64,000 nucleotides of DNA from Toxonevra muliebris (taxonomy: Eukaryota; Arthropoda; Insecta; Diptera; Pallopteridae): positions 54,635,408-54,699,407 of the forward strand of contig OY829329.1 of the NCBI GenBank assembly GCA_963691655.1. The letters run 5' to 3'. The notes beneath the pieces were generated by a model. That model searched no databases, was not told the origin of the DNA, and was given only the letters and a program-made list of their open reading frames with translations. The stretch's first letter is position 1, and every line of letters begins with the position of its first letter. This document shows positions 23,239-32,885 of the stretch, piece by piece. The position numbers were made by a program, and so were the translations under genes.

Positions 23239-23544
23239 CAGGCTGAGAGGAAAAGCGGGCTAAAATTTATATAAGAGCAAAAGTGAAATAATTTAGTGTG
23301 TCAGTGCAAGAATGGCATAAGTAATACGGTTTAGAGTGAAAATGAAACGCCTTAAAAGTAAGAACAAAAATGGTATAACAATTCTTTCAGAGCAAGAACA
23401 GCATAGTTTTTTATTCCGTTTTCGCTCTGAACATTTTTCGTTTCACTTTTGCTCTGAACATATTTCGTTTTGCTTTTGCTCTTAAGTAAAATTATTCCAC
23501 TTTTTTCTGAACGTAGAAGTTATATCACTTTTCCTCTCAGCCTC
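23239..23544. mobile_element. MITE family copy 1 (GGCTGAGAGGAAAAG ends)
   Basis: About 305 bp. The left end is CAGGCTGAGAGGAAAAGCGG; the reverse-complemented right end is GAGGCTGAGAGGAAAAGTGA. It matches, in opposite orientation, two near-tandem copies at 55585-55884 and 55932-56226 over the whole length, including GTGTGTCAGTGCAAGAATGG and repeated AGAGC(A/G)AAA(A/G)(G/C) motifs. No frame of interest. Confidence 0.85.
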
Positions 23545-23689
23545 TCAAATATACTACAATACTTTTCCATAAACGCCAATAAACTCGCCGTTCGCCAAGT
23601 CCGCACATAAGAAAATGCGATTTTCGAAAAATTGTTTGAAAAATTGTAATAAACCAAATGATACCCAAAAAATAAAAAACCCTTTTCGA

Positions 23690-24005
23690 AGAAAGTGGAA
23701 AGTATGGCTACTTTTCTAGATTCAGGTGTTTGCAGCACTTGGCACCCTAAGGGTCGAAGCTATGTTGGGCTTACATTTTCAAGTTTTTCTGCTGATTCTT
23801 GGAGTCAAGGAGGGTGAAATGGAAAATGGATTTGGTTGAACCAAGTGCCCAGGTATGACTCCACTAAGAAGTCGCTCAGAGAAGTTTTTGAGGAAAGAAA
23901 GCCAATAAAGTGAGTTGAGTAGGTTATAGAATTCAGTGTTCAGAAACGGATCAAGTAAGGGTAAGCTTGAAAATTTGATCGAAAACCAGAACCCATAGGA
24001 TAACA
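23690..24005. repeat. Diverged relative of the 24222-24698 MITE
   Basis: Shares TTTTCTAGATTCAG(G/C)TGTT, then ACCCT(A/T)AGG..CGAAGCTA and a conserved order of words with the adjacent MITE, but lacks recognisable ends. Probably an older copy. Confidence 0.55.
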
Positions 24006-24221
24006 AAATGTTCCTAATTATAAATTTAAATCTCCCAACTTATTCATAGAACTAAATGATGAAGCCCTGTGTTCAAATATGATGCGAAACATTTGTTGCT
24101 TTTGTTTTTTCTCTGACTTCGGAATAAGATGCAAGATATTTTCTATTAAATTAAAAGTAATTTATTATTTTGTGAAGTTATTTGTCAATGTCCTCAACAT
24201 GCCAGAAATATTCCATAAATA

Positions 24222-24698
24222 TACAGGGTGATTCAGAACTGCATACAGATTTTTTTTTTACCCACAAGAGGAGTGAAAAATAGTTTGAACACTTTTCTAG
24301 ATTCAGCTGTTGGGGGTTACAGCATAGGGTACCCTTAGGAACGAAGCTACGTTTAGCCTACCTTTTCACATAAAACCATGATCGAGGGTGCAAAGAAAAG
24401 ATATTGAGGTCTACTAGAAGTTACAATACAGGAACAATGAAAAAATTTTTGCGAAATAAAAAAATGTAGGAAAATTATTTCGCAAAAAAGCCTGCTTTTT
24501 TTTGTCATAAATCGGAAGATCATACAGTTTTAGCCAGATAGGCAAATTTTCAGAACCTAAAGTTAAAATTATGATAAATCTGAGGTCATAAAATGCGGTC
24601 ACAGCTGAATCTAAGAAAGTGTCCATACGCTTTTTTTTACTCTTGAGCTAAGGAATATGTGGTTAAGAAATTTGTACGCAGTTTTGAATCACCCTGTT
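24222..24698. mobile_element. Tc1/mariner-type MITE
   Basis: The ends are ACAGGGTGATTCAGAACTGC and, reverse-complemented, ACAGGGTGATTCAAAACTGC, extending to (A)CA(A/G)ATTT. TA dinucleotides lie near both borders, but the exact target site is not certain. The interior is AT-rich with no transposase frame. Confidence 0.75.
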
Positions 24699-25044
24699 TA
24701 TATTTGTTTACATTTATATTTTATGATAGAAGTATTTAATTTCATACGTCGTTTACAAACAACCAAAAAAAAAAATATTTATTTAACGCGCAGATTTGCT
24801 TAACATGTTAATGTATGTATGTCTATAAATATGAAGTGTGTATTAATCTTAACCTTTTAGTGAACATTCGAATAAAACTTGCTTACAAACATTTTTTATC
24901 GAAAGTTTATGCTCAAAGTCCAAAAAGAAAATAAATGTTATCTAATGCCTAAGTGTCAGAGAGGATCTTCTTAACATATTAGCCCCATTATGTTGAACAA
25001 AAATTGCTGGACAAAATGAAATAGACATACATAAGGTAAATGAG

Positions 25045-25227
25045 GGTAATTCGGATCGATGTATATAATTCGGATCAATTTAGTTTTGCTAATCAATTTT
25101 CTTTGGTATTTTTTTTAAATTAAGACCTTTTTTCGAAACGAACGAGAATTATTTCCTCTTTCTAATGGTATGTATGAGCGAAGAAACAAAGAGTGAAAAT
25201 TAACTTTTTAAATCGATCCGAATTACC
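25045..25227. mobile_element. Short MITE with GGTAATTCGGATCGAT ends
   Basis: The left end GGTAATTCGGATCGAT and the right end ATCGATCCGAATTACC form a 16-bp perfect inverted repeat around 180 bp; an extra AATTCGGATCAATT lies inside the left arm. A related repeat cluster is at 26768-27037. Confidence 0.65.
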
Positions 25228-25689
25228 AGCATGCGTTTTTCCAGCAAATGAGGTGTGGAATTTGAGTTCAAAGTTTTGATAAACTTAAAAAATTAAATTG
25301 AATTTTATTGAAAAATTTGATTCTTTAAAATCAAAAAAAATTGTTTTTATTGAAATATTAATTGAAATGAATAGCTTTTCTTGGAGTTATACCAATTTTG
25401 AAACTAATTAATTTTAATCGTAATTTTTAGATAAATTCAATATGAAATATATTTTGAAAAACTAGTTTGTGTTAAATGATTAGTATTTTTTTATTCCAAA
25501 CTACATTCTAATTTCTTAGAATGATTCGAAGAAATGATTTTTTATATATTTCGTTGTTCATCAGCATACGGGCGTGGCCAGCGACTAGCGAATCCAGAGA
25601 TTTACCTTAAGGGGGTTAACATTTGTTCATCCCTTTTAATTTTTTTTTTTTTATTTGTGGGTAACGATCAAATATATGAAATTTTTATC

Positions 25690-25800
25690 AGTAAGAAAGG
25701 GCGGGAGTTAGGAGTTAGGGAGGCGATGGGGGGGATGGGAGTTGGGAGGGGATGTTTAGGGTGGAGTTGGGAGGAGGTTAGGGGGAAGTTGGGGTTGATG
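25690..25800 (+). repeat. G-rich tract (possible G-quadruplex)
   Basis: Dense GGG/GGGG runs (e.g. GGCGATGGGGGGGATGGGAG, GGGAGGGGATG, GGTTAGGGGGAAG) on the plus strand in an otherwise AT-rich area, with almost no C. The open frame through it is low complexity and not taken as a gene. Confidence 0.55.
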
Positions 25801-26355
25801 TCAGGGGTATTTGACCCCAAATCCTTTCCCCTTTCCTACGGCCCTTAGATCCGCTATTGCTCCTACGTAAGATTGCACAGTCCCATACTTTAGTTTTTAA
25901 TATATTTGCATCTATCGCCCAGCCACAGCTTCTTCCTCTAATTTTGATACGCCCATGAGTAGGCCCATAATTAAGAATTAGTTCGGTGTGAAACAAGTAA
26001 GTCTAATGGATTTTTGCAAAAATGCCACGCTCACTTTGAGATACGGTTGAATTTTATAACCCACAACTTGACATACACACAAGTGCATCCCTACGCCAAA
26101 TTTCACTAAGATCGAACAAACGGTATATGTATACATAAGGAAAATACCTAGATTTGGACAACAATTTGTATGTATTTATAAATATATATATATATATGTA
26201 TATATTTGGTTTAAAATAAAAAAAAAGCAAATGAAAAGAATAAAATAAAATGACGCAACAATGAAAAATTATGGATGCATGAATCGATACTCGATATTTT
26301 TTTCTCCCTCCTCGCTTTCTCAGCTAAAGTAAGCACAAAGCAGCGAACGAACAAG

Positions 26356-26520
26356 CGGAAGTGCCAATGTAACGCATTCTTTCTTGCGCTTGTTTAGCGC
26401 TAAAATTACTGCACTAAACAAGTGCTTGTTTCCTAGGACATACAATGTTAAAATTTATATGGAACACATGTGCTTGTAGTGCAATCAAGCACTTGTTTAG
26501 CGCTATTCTAGTGCTTCCAT
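26356..26520. mobile_element. Small inverted-repeat element with GCGCTAAACAAGTGCTTG arms
   Basis: The two arms share GGAAG..C at the ends and (A)AGCGCTAAACAAG(T/C)GC(T/A)(A/T)G-like blocks in inverted orientation around about 60 bp. It may be a very short MITE. Borders are approximate. Confidence 0.45.
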
Positions 26521-26767
26521 TTACCGCAGGGATACTCGTTTTTATTACTCAATAGAAAACTAAATTTGTTGTTCGCATGGTTGCTTTGTAATTTCCGGTT
26601 GAAATGGTGCACTTGCAAGCACATTTTAAGCACTTGTCTGAAAAATCGCTGAGTATTTACGCATACATACATAAATTTTTTTATATATATATTTTCCTTA
26701 AACACCAAATTTATTTTTTGCATCTAAATAAACCTCAATTTAAAGATAATTTGCTATAAATTTTGCT

Positions 26768-27037
26768 CATCCGAATTACATACATCATCGATCCGAATTA
26801 CATGCACACTTAATTTTTCGATCCGAATTATATGCAATCCATTTTTTTCGAAGTGATGTTACCTAAGTAACTATTGAAAAAAAAGTTATGTTTTGTTTTT
26901 TCTTGGTAGTTAGCAACTTTAAAAGAGGAAGAAATATGCTTTAATTTTGAATTAAAACATTTTTTTTTTCATAAATCTGTAATCCTTATTTTTAGCGCTC
27001 AAAGTTGTTTCCCTTGCAAAAATCGATCCGAATTACC
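26768..27037 (+). repeat. Cluster of ATCCGAATTA motifs
   Basis: Four copies of (G)ATCCGAATTA(C/T) at about 26768, 26790, 26820 and 27025, three with the extended CGATCCGAATTA. The right-most copy ends ATCGATCCGAATTACC, identical to the end of the MITE at 25045-25227, so this is likely a rearranged or larger relative. Confidence 0.55.
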
Positions 27038-27540
27038 TACACTTACGTTACATAAATACTGTTAATATATGAAAGTATCTTGTGTGCATAGGAGAGAGAC
27101 AGACAAATGGACAGACTGACAAAAAGTATTGGATTGAGAAAGATAGAGGAGAATATTGTAGAAAAGTTATTGACGATACATATGCATAGGATTATAATAA
27201 ATAAGAAGAAAGGATTAACAACGCATATACAGGCGGTACAGAAACACACACACACACACACACTCATTTGCAAAGTATACTATAAAACTTGTAACAGCTA
27301 TTAAAAGGGGCTTTAGATTTATGCATGTGTGAACATGAAAATTGAACGTTGATGGAAGGACGAACAAAAAAAAAAACGAGTAAAATTAGGTAGCGCACAT
27401 ACCATATACTTTAATATATACTTAAATTTTTTATAAAATTTATGAAAACTTTCATGTTAATGTGAAAAAAGTATTAGGTAAATATTTAAATGGCTTTGAG
27501 CATTCAATAACCAATAAATTATTAGAGCAAAGGGAGAATA

Positions 27541-27820
27541 CTTGTCAAAAGTTATAAAATGCTTGTCAGAAATGGAAAAATTCTTGTCAAAAATGGAACA
27601 GCGCTTGTCAAAAATAGGGTAATGTTTGTCAACATTGGAGAAGCACTTGTCAAAAATGGGGGAATGATAGTCAGATATGAGTCAATGCTTGTTAAAAATG
27701 CGAGAATGCTTGTCAAAATTGGGGAAACGCTTGTCAAAAATGGGGAATCGATTGTCAAAACTGGGAAAATGCTTGTCAAAAATAGGAAAATGCTTGTCTG
27801 AAATGAGAAAATGCTTGTTT
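27541..27820. repeat. 21-bp minisatellite (about 13 units)
   Basis: Degenerate tandem units close to ATGCTTGTCAAAAATGGGAA with a period of about 21 bp. Because 21 is a multiple of three, both strands are open, giving repeating (M/A)LVKNG-type and LTSIFPF-type pseudo-peptides. A further unit in inverted orientation (TTTTTGACAATCGTTTCCC) lies at 27942-27961. Not a protein gene. Confidence 0.85.
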
Positions 27821-28006
27821 TGATAAATTGTTCAATTTTCTTCAATTTGGTTCGAAATATTTTATTATATTTATTCATGAACAAATCAAATTCAATTGCA
27901 ATGAATTCAAGAGTCAAAAATAGAGCAAAAGTATTTTCCTCTTTTTGACAATCGTTTCCCAAAACAATTTAAGCATAAGAAATTTTTCCAAATTACATAA
28001 CGCCTT

Positions 28007-29920
28007 TATTTTATTTATTCCGAAGGATGGGAACCATGCTGAAGACTAGAGCAGTAGAGATACCAATGAGTGCAGGCTTTTTAGTAGCAAATACAACAAA
28101 AGGTTGTCCACAAGGTGGGGTTACGTCCCCGTTAATGTTTAGTATTGTCATAGACGAACTTCTGGAGGAATTAACAAATACTGGACTTATGATCCAGGGT
28201 TATGCCGACGATGTAGTAACAATATGTAGAGGTAAATTTGAAAATACTCTTTGCGACTTAATTCAATTGGGATTAAAAGTCACGAAAAGATGGTGTGTAA
28301 AAGTAGGGCTGAATATTAATCCAGCAAAAACTACGATTGTACCATTTACAAGGAAACATAAATTTAAGAACTTGAAGATCATTCTTTTGGATGGTACGGA
28401 GGTGAAACTACATACAAAGATAAAATTTCTGGGAATTACTTTCGACCAGAAATTACTCTGGAAAACACATGTTAGCAATATAACAAAGAAGGCTACAAGA
28501 GCACTTATGACTTGTAGATCCATTGCTGGGAAGAGTTGGGGATGCACACCAAAAATACTACGATGGATGTATACGGTAATTGTACGACCAATGATTGCAT
28601 ATGGAGCGGTCGTGTGGTCAGATAGAATAAAGCGGCAAACAGCTGTCAATGAGATGAATAATCTTCAAAGACTAGCATGTGTTTGCATAACTGGGGCTAT
28701 GAGAACAGCGTCCTTAGAAGTCCTTTTAGAATTAACACCTCTTCATATCTATATCCAGATGCAGGCGAAGAGGGCCAATTATAGAATGTCTGGAATATAT
28801 ATCGGGTCAGGCCATTGCTTAAATCGGAAGAAGTTTGATATTCTTAGGAAGCAATTTCCTGAAATTTCAATACCGAGGGATAGCATGATACCGCAGTTTA
28901 GTTTTACTAAAATGTTTAAAACAAAACTAAGTAATAAAAAGGATTGGGAAGGTTTGGTTGAAACCTACAATATAAACCAACAAATGATAACCTGGTATAC
29001 AGACGGGCCTCTTACTGATGAAGGAGCAGGAGCGGGAGTATATGGGCCAAGGATAAAATACTTCGAGCCCATGGGTAAATGCACCAGTATCTTTCAAGCG
29101 GAAATATACGCCATAGACAGGTGTGTTTACTTCAACCTCAAGCGAAACTATCGTAATCAGAACATTGCGATTCTAACTGACAGCCAAGCGGCTATCAAAG
29201 CACTCGAATCCTACCAGGTAAAGTCTAAACTGGTTAGGGACTGCCTTGAGAAACTAAACACGCTTGGCTTGCAGAACAAGGTCTGGATACTTTGAGTTCC
29301 AGGCCATGTAGGAATAGAAGGAAATGAGAAGGCAGACGAACTTGCCAAAAAGGGGGCAAAAACCCCATTGGTAGGACCCGAACCCTTTTGTGAAATGGAA
29401 AAAAGGTATCTAACCATACTGTTAGAGAAAGAAGAGAACCAATTACGAGCGTCATACTGGGATAATCTACAAGGGATGGAGCAATCAAAAACTCTTTTAG
29501 GAACGCATAAACTAAAAAGATTTGATGATTGTATGAACTTAACAAAAGAGAATCTGAGAATTATAACAGGTATTCAGACAGGGCATTGCAGGCTGAATTA
29601 TCACCTGACAAAACTGAGAATATGCAACAATGAGTCGTGTAGATTTTGTGGGGAGGAAACCGAAACTTCAATACAAATTTTAGGACAGTGTCCAGCGCTC
29701 ATGCAAAGCCGGAAAAAGTACTTGGGAGACTACCAAATACCAGACGGCATGCAGAAACAACTGGAAATAGGACTTATACTAAAATTTATTGCAGTAATAG
29801 GACTTACAGAAATACTATAATTCTTTAAGAATTATAGGGACTTTAAGAATACTATAATCTTTGAAGGGGGCACAATAGTTCTTTAGGACGCAGTGCACAT
29901 CCCCAAACATAATAATAATA
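28007..29920 (+). mobile_element. 5'-truncated non-LTR retrotransposon, TAA-type tail
   Basis: A 1.9-kb copy that starts within the reverse transcriptase domain and ends in ATAATAATAATA. It is flanked by ACGCCTT at 28000-28006 and 29921-29927 (extendable to ATAACGCCTT), a target-site duplication consistent with target-primed reverse transcription. The TAA-type tail is known from I-clade and related elements. The sequence is well preserved, indicating a fairly young insertion. Confidence 0.88.
28027..29820 (+). pseudogene. Reverse transcriptase-RNase H polyprotein C-terminal part, one nonsense codon
   Basis: Single frame of about 597 codons interrupted only by TGA at 29293-29295 within VWIL*VPGHVGIEGNEKADE, then open to the stop at 29818. 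RT motifs: KGCPQGGVTSPLMFSI (about residues 28-43), GYADDVV catalytic box (about 58-64), IKFLGITF (about 132-139). RNase H motifs: WYTDGPLTDEGAGAGVYG, FQAEIYAID, ILTDSQAAIKAL and WVPGHVGIEGNE-like, with acidic residues present. C-terminal CRFCGEETETSIQILGQCP knuckle. The N-terminal part of RT, the endonuclease and ORF1 are missing by 5' truncation. Confidence 0.92.
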
Positions 29921-29929
29921 ACGCCTTAA

Positions 29930-30500
29930 CCTCTTAAGTTGGATTCTGATGCTGATTCCGTGAATTTCATGCTAAAAATATTCATATCTTTTCCTCGTGA
30001 GAGTATTATTATGAAGATTAGCTTGATGCTTCAGACAAAGAAATCTACACCAAGTACACACATGCTTCATAAAACGGAAGAAAATTTGTATATTCAACCA
30101 GGAAGATATTGAAACGATACGTAGAAAAAATGCCCAGCCGACTGTAGTTTTCTGGTCCTGTCAAGATTTTATATTTTTAAATTTTTCAAGTTTTATCTTT
30201 TGTGACGAAAAAAAAAAAAAACAATTTATGTAGAATCTGTGTCATATTCTATTGAAAGCTTCTAAATAACGAGAGAATAGATCCGTTCTAACATTGTTAA
30301 AGAGAATCAGGATTGATTGAGGCTGGGCAATGTTTATGTTTTAATGTTTTTATATTTTAATGTTGCCTTATGAATGGTTTTCACTATGTCTGTCTCTGCC
30401 GAGGGTCGTTTGTATTAATTAAAATCCTGGATAGCGCCATGGTTGCTTTGCCTGCTTTTTCAGTCATTTGTTTATATATATAAAATGCTGTTTCTGTTGG
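29930..30500. other. AT-rich stretch without recognisable gene
   Basis: Contains a poly(A) run at about 30209-30222. If the exon candidate at 30507-30750 is real, this would include its 3' UTR on the minus strand. Confidence 0.4.
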
Positions 30501-30506
30501 AATTTC

Positions 30507-30750
30507 TCAGTCGCCTACAGTTAGTTTTGGCACCTCCAAAACTCTTCTAATGTTAATGAGAACCGGTTCCGTTTTATGCTCCATCGATTTCATACCTACT
30601 GAATTGCGTGAATTTTGAATTGTTTGAGTGGTTTCATTACCGATACGTCCAGTTTCTTCCAGATATGTGTTTTCCAACAATAACGATTGCAATATTATGT
30701 TCGAATCTAACAATGAAGAAGATTGTCTTTCTCTCTGAAAGCGTCTATCT
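30507..30750 (-). CDS. Candidate terminal coding exon of an unidentified gene
   Basis: On the minus strand a pyrimidine-rich stretch ending ...TCTTTAATTATAG (AG at 30751-30752) precedes an open frame DRRFQRERQSSSLLDSNI... to ...RRVLEVPKLTVGD and a stop at 30507-30509. That is 80 residues if the intron is in phase 2. The composition is unlike the nearby compositional frames (E, T, N, R-balanced, few F/K runs), and the splice acceptor is good. I do not recognise the protein and no upstream exon could be paired, so this may also be a relic of an element. Confidence 0.25.
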
Positions 30751-30999
30751 CTATAATTAAAGACACAAACGCAAACTAAGCATGATTTACGATTAATGTT
30801 AACTACAAATATGAACCGTGAATTACGACTAACTTTTTTTTTAGTGATCTTTATAAAAAATGTCGCTTCGTTAGTTCAACATTTCAATATTTCGCAATAC
30901 TTCGTTAGCAATTGTATAATATTAAATAATAATAATTTTATTTCACAATTAATATTGAATAAATTAAATGAAGATTAATTTCTACGTGCTAAGAAAAAA

Positions 31000-31440
31000 A
31001 TTTACAAAAAAAAAAAAAAAAAAAAATAACCAAATGTAAATATAAAAATTTCGTCATTAATCTCGAAAATCTCGGGTACTGCAGAATTAATTAAAAAACA
31101 TATACGAAGTATGTTTTATTTATATGTTATCATAATAATTTATTTTTATCAGTGGACAAAATAAATTTGTTTATAAAGTGTGTGTGTTTTATTTGCAGGA
31201 TTTGCATAAATTTGCCATTAGATTTGCGTGATTTCTTGTTCTTGTTCAGATTTAAGTCATGAGCAATTAAATATACGTGCTCAAATTTATTTAGTTTTTT
31301 TCTTTTGTTTTAATTTTCTATTTAGTTTTGCCATTTTTTTAATAGAGCTAGTAGTAAATAAAAATTAAGAATCATTTAGTTAAGAAAACGATTCTGGTTT
31401 TTAATGTTTCTAATATTTCCGATGCTGGAAGACGAAGATG
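31000..31440. other. AT-rich sequence upstream of the glycine-rich gene
   Basis: Includes a poly(A) run at 31009-31026. No gene seen. Confidence 0.4.
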
Positions 31441-31498
31441 ATAATGATGATTGTTATTATTATTTGTTATGGATAGATGTGGGGGACCGATCCGGTAC

Positions 31499-31505
31499 AA
31501 CCGGT
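31499..31505. promoter_or_regulatory. Possible Grainy head-type site AACCGGT upstream of glycine-rich gene 1
   Basis: AACCGGT lies in a block GTACAACCGGTCGC conserved in the duplicated promoter (34973-34979). AACCGGTT-like sites are bound by Grainy head, a known activator of epidermal and cuticle genes. The match is short and functional use is inference. Confidence 0.35.
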
Positions 31506-31774
31506 CGCTTATGAACGCCATTATTGTTAGTGAAACAGTTTTGATTTGTGTTGTGTGTTTGTGTTTTGTTGTTCTTCTACATCTCTCTAGTTAGTTAGTT
31601 GGTTTTTTAGTTAGTAATTCGTACGTTTAATTACAATTATAAATGTTTATTTATTTTTAAAGGTTTTTGTTCTTGTTTTGGGTTTTTGCTCAAAATGGGG
31701 GGTTTTTGTTTTGGTCAGTCATAGTGTAGCTACTACTATACATCATTTAATAATTCTTTAGAGAATTGTTCTCA

Positions 31775-31811
31775 TATAAAAGCATCTGCAATTGTTAGTA
31801 TCAAATCAGTT
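31775..31811 (+). promoter_or_regulatory. Core promoter of glycine-rich gene 1 (TATA and initiator)
   Basis: TATAAAAG at 31775-31782 and an insect initiator-like TCAGTT at 31806-31811. The A of the initiator is 33 bp from the TATA start, the usual spacing, giving a 5' leader of about 25 nt before ATG 31833. Confidence 0.75.
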
Positions 31812-31832
31812 GAAGGTTTAACTTCTAACAAA

Positions 31833-32423
31833 ATGAAAGTATTAATTGTGCTGGGAGTTTGCGTGGCGGCAGTTTGTGCCGGCGGCGGCGGAGGTTTCGG
31901 AGGCGGTGGTGGCAGTGCCCAAGCTTCGGCATCATCTAGTGCCACAGCATCAGGTGGCGGCTTCGGTGGCGGTGGCCACGGGGGCTTGGGAGGCGGCGGC
32001 TATGGCGGCGGCCCCGGATTTGGTGGTGGCGGCGGACATGGAGGCGGTCCCGGTTTCGGTGGTGGCGGCCATGGTGGCGGTCCCGGTTTTGGTGGTGGTG
32101 GCGGCCATGGTGGCGGTCCCGGTTTCGGTGGTGGTGGCGGCCATGGTGGCGGTCCCGGTTTCGGTGGTGGTGGCGGCCATGGTGGCGGTCCCGGTTTCGG
32201 TGGTGGTGGCGGTCATGGTGGTGGTCCTGGCTTTGGCGGCGGTCATGGCGGTGGCGGTCATGGTGGCGGCGGCTTTGGTGGCGGTCCCGGATTCGGTGGC
32301 GGTCATGGTGGCGGTCCCGGTTACGGTGGAGGTGGCCTCGGCGGTGGTGGCGGCTTCGGTGGCGCCAAAGCGGGAGCTTCAGCACAAGCCGGTGCTTCTG
32401 GAGGCGGCGGCTTCCATGGTTAA
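31833..32423 (+). CDS. Secreted glycine-rich protein 1
   Basis: 196-aa intronless ORF. Residues 1-16 (MKVLIVLGVCVAAVCA) are a signal peptide; the mature part is dominated by glycine. A Ser/Ala block (AQASASSSATAS, about 29-40) is followed by about seven tandem units of GGGGGHGGGPGF (12 residues, 36 bp), then GYGGGG and a C-terminal AKAGASAQAGASGGGGFHG. There is no catalytic motif. Such proteins in insects are structural (cuticle, chorion, silk-like or glue) or antimicrobial; histidine in each unit could allow metal binding or cross-linking, but that is inference. The TATA promoter lies just upstream and AATAAA at 32480-32485 lies 57 bp after the stop. It has a decayed duplicate at 35262 and a relative at 58071. 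Confidence 0.9.
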   Translation: MKVLIVLGVCVAAVCAGGGGGFGGGGGSAQASASSSATASGGGFGGGGHGGLGGGGYGGGPGFGGGGGHGGGPGFGGGGHGGGPGFGGGGGHGGGPGFGGGGGHGGGPGFGGGGGHGGGPGFGGGGGHGGGPGFGGGHGGGGHGGGGFGGGPGFGGGHGGGPGYGGGGLGGGGGFGGAKAGASAQAGASGGGGFHG

Positions 32424-32479
32424 GCAATTTACTTTCGTTTTGTGATATTTTGATTGGAATGAAAAGGTTATGATTATAA

Positions 32480-32485
32480 AATAAA
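32480..32485 (+). terminator. Poly(A) signal AATAAA of glycine-rich gene 1
   Basis: AATAAA within ATTATAAAATAAAGTTAG; the same block is kept downstream of the pseudogene copy at about 36762-36772. Confidence 0.7.
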
Positions 32486-32885
32486 GTTAGAAAAAAAATG
32501 TGATGAAAAATTTGAAGTGTTTTGTTGTGCTATAAATTCATTCGCAGTTAGTTTTTCATTTCCTCTTACCCTTATGAATGTGTATTACTTCGAGTTTGCA
32601 TCCTTATTTTTAATTTTATTTCATGGCAAATCCTGATTAATAAGTTTTGTGCATGTTATGTGGTCGCTGTAGAGAAATAAAAAAACTCTTTGGGTTTTTT
32701 AGCAAAAACATAAATATAGAAAGCAGCCAGTTTTTCCTAACCACTCGCGTATCGCATGTCAACACACACAAGTGTCACTGCTATGCTATCATCATCACTG
32801 TCGTAGCCACAAACCATCAGTCATTTCATGCAGGCAAAAATATATATGAGGATTTTAAGGTATATGCATACACTGAGAGAAGTAA

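Larger units (their letters stand above)
31469..32885 (+). repeat. Duplicated unit A (promoter, gene and 3' flank)
   Basis: Homologous to unit B at about 34945-37075. The shared blocks, in order, are GGATAGATGTGGGGGA upstream, the start ATGAAAGTATTAATTGTG, TTGGAATGAAAAGGTTATG at the 3' end, and a 3' flank with CACTCGC...CATGTCAACA and ACAAACCATCAGTCAT. This is a segmental tandem duplication of about 1.4 kb with about 3.5 kb offset. Confidence 0.85.

Noticed and set aside
25690..25800. Telomere-like repeat
   Set aside because: GTTAGGG-like words are irregular and not in tandem; dipterans in any case lack the TTAGG telomere repeat.
25534..25848. 104-aa ORF with VGNDQIYEIFISKKGRELGV
   Set aside because: Runs through poly(T) and the G-rich tract; low-complexity, no domain.
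27541..27820. Possible CRISPR array
   Set aside because: Units are contiguous and degenerate with no unique spacers, and the DNA is eukaryotic.
27552..27962. Repetitive ORFs resembling a coiled or repeat protein
   Set aside because: Produced by the 21-bp minisatellite on both strands; no signal peptide, no promoter.
31846..32445. Long open frames in the other plus frame and on the minus strand across the glycine-rich gene
   Set aside because: They arise because GGN-rich codons leave all frames open. Only the 31833 frame has a signal peptide and correct promoter spacing. The same applies to 58045-58545.
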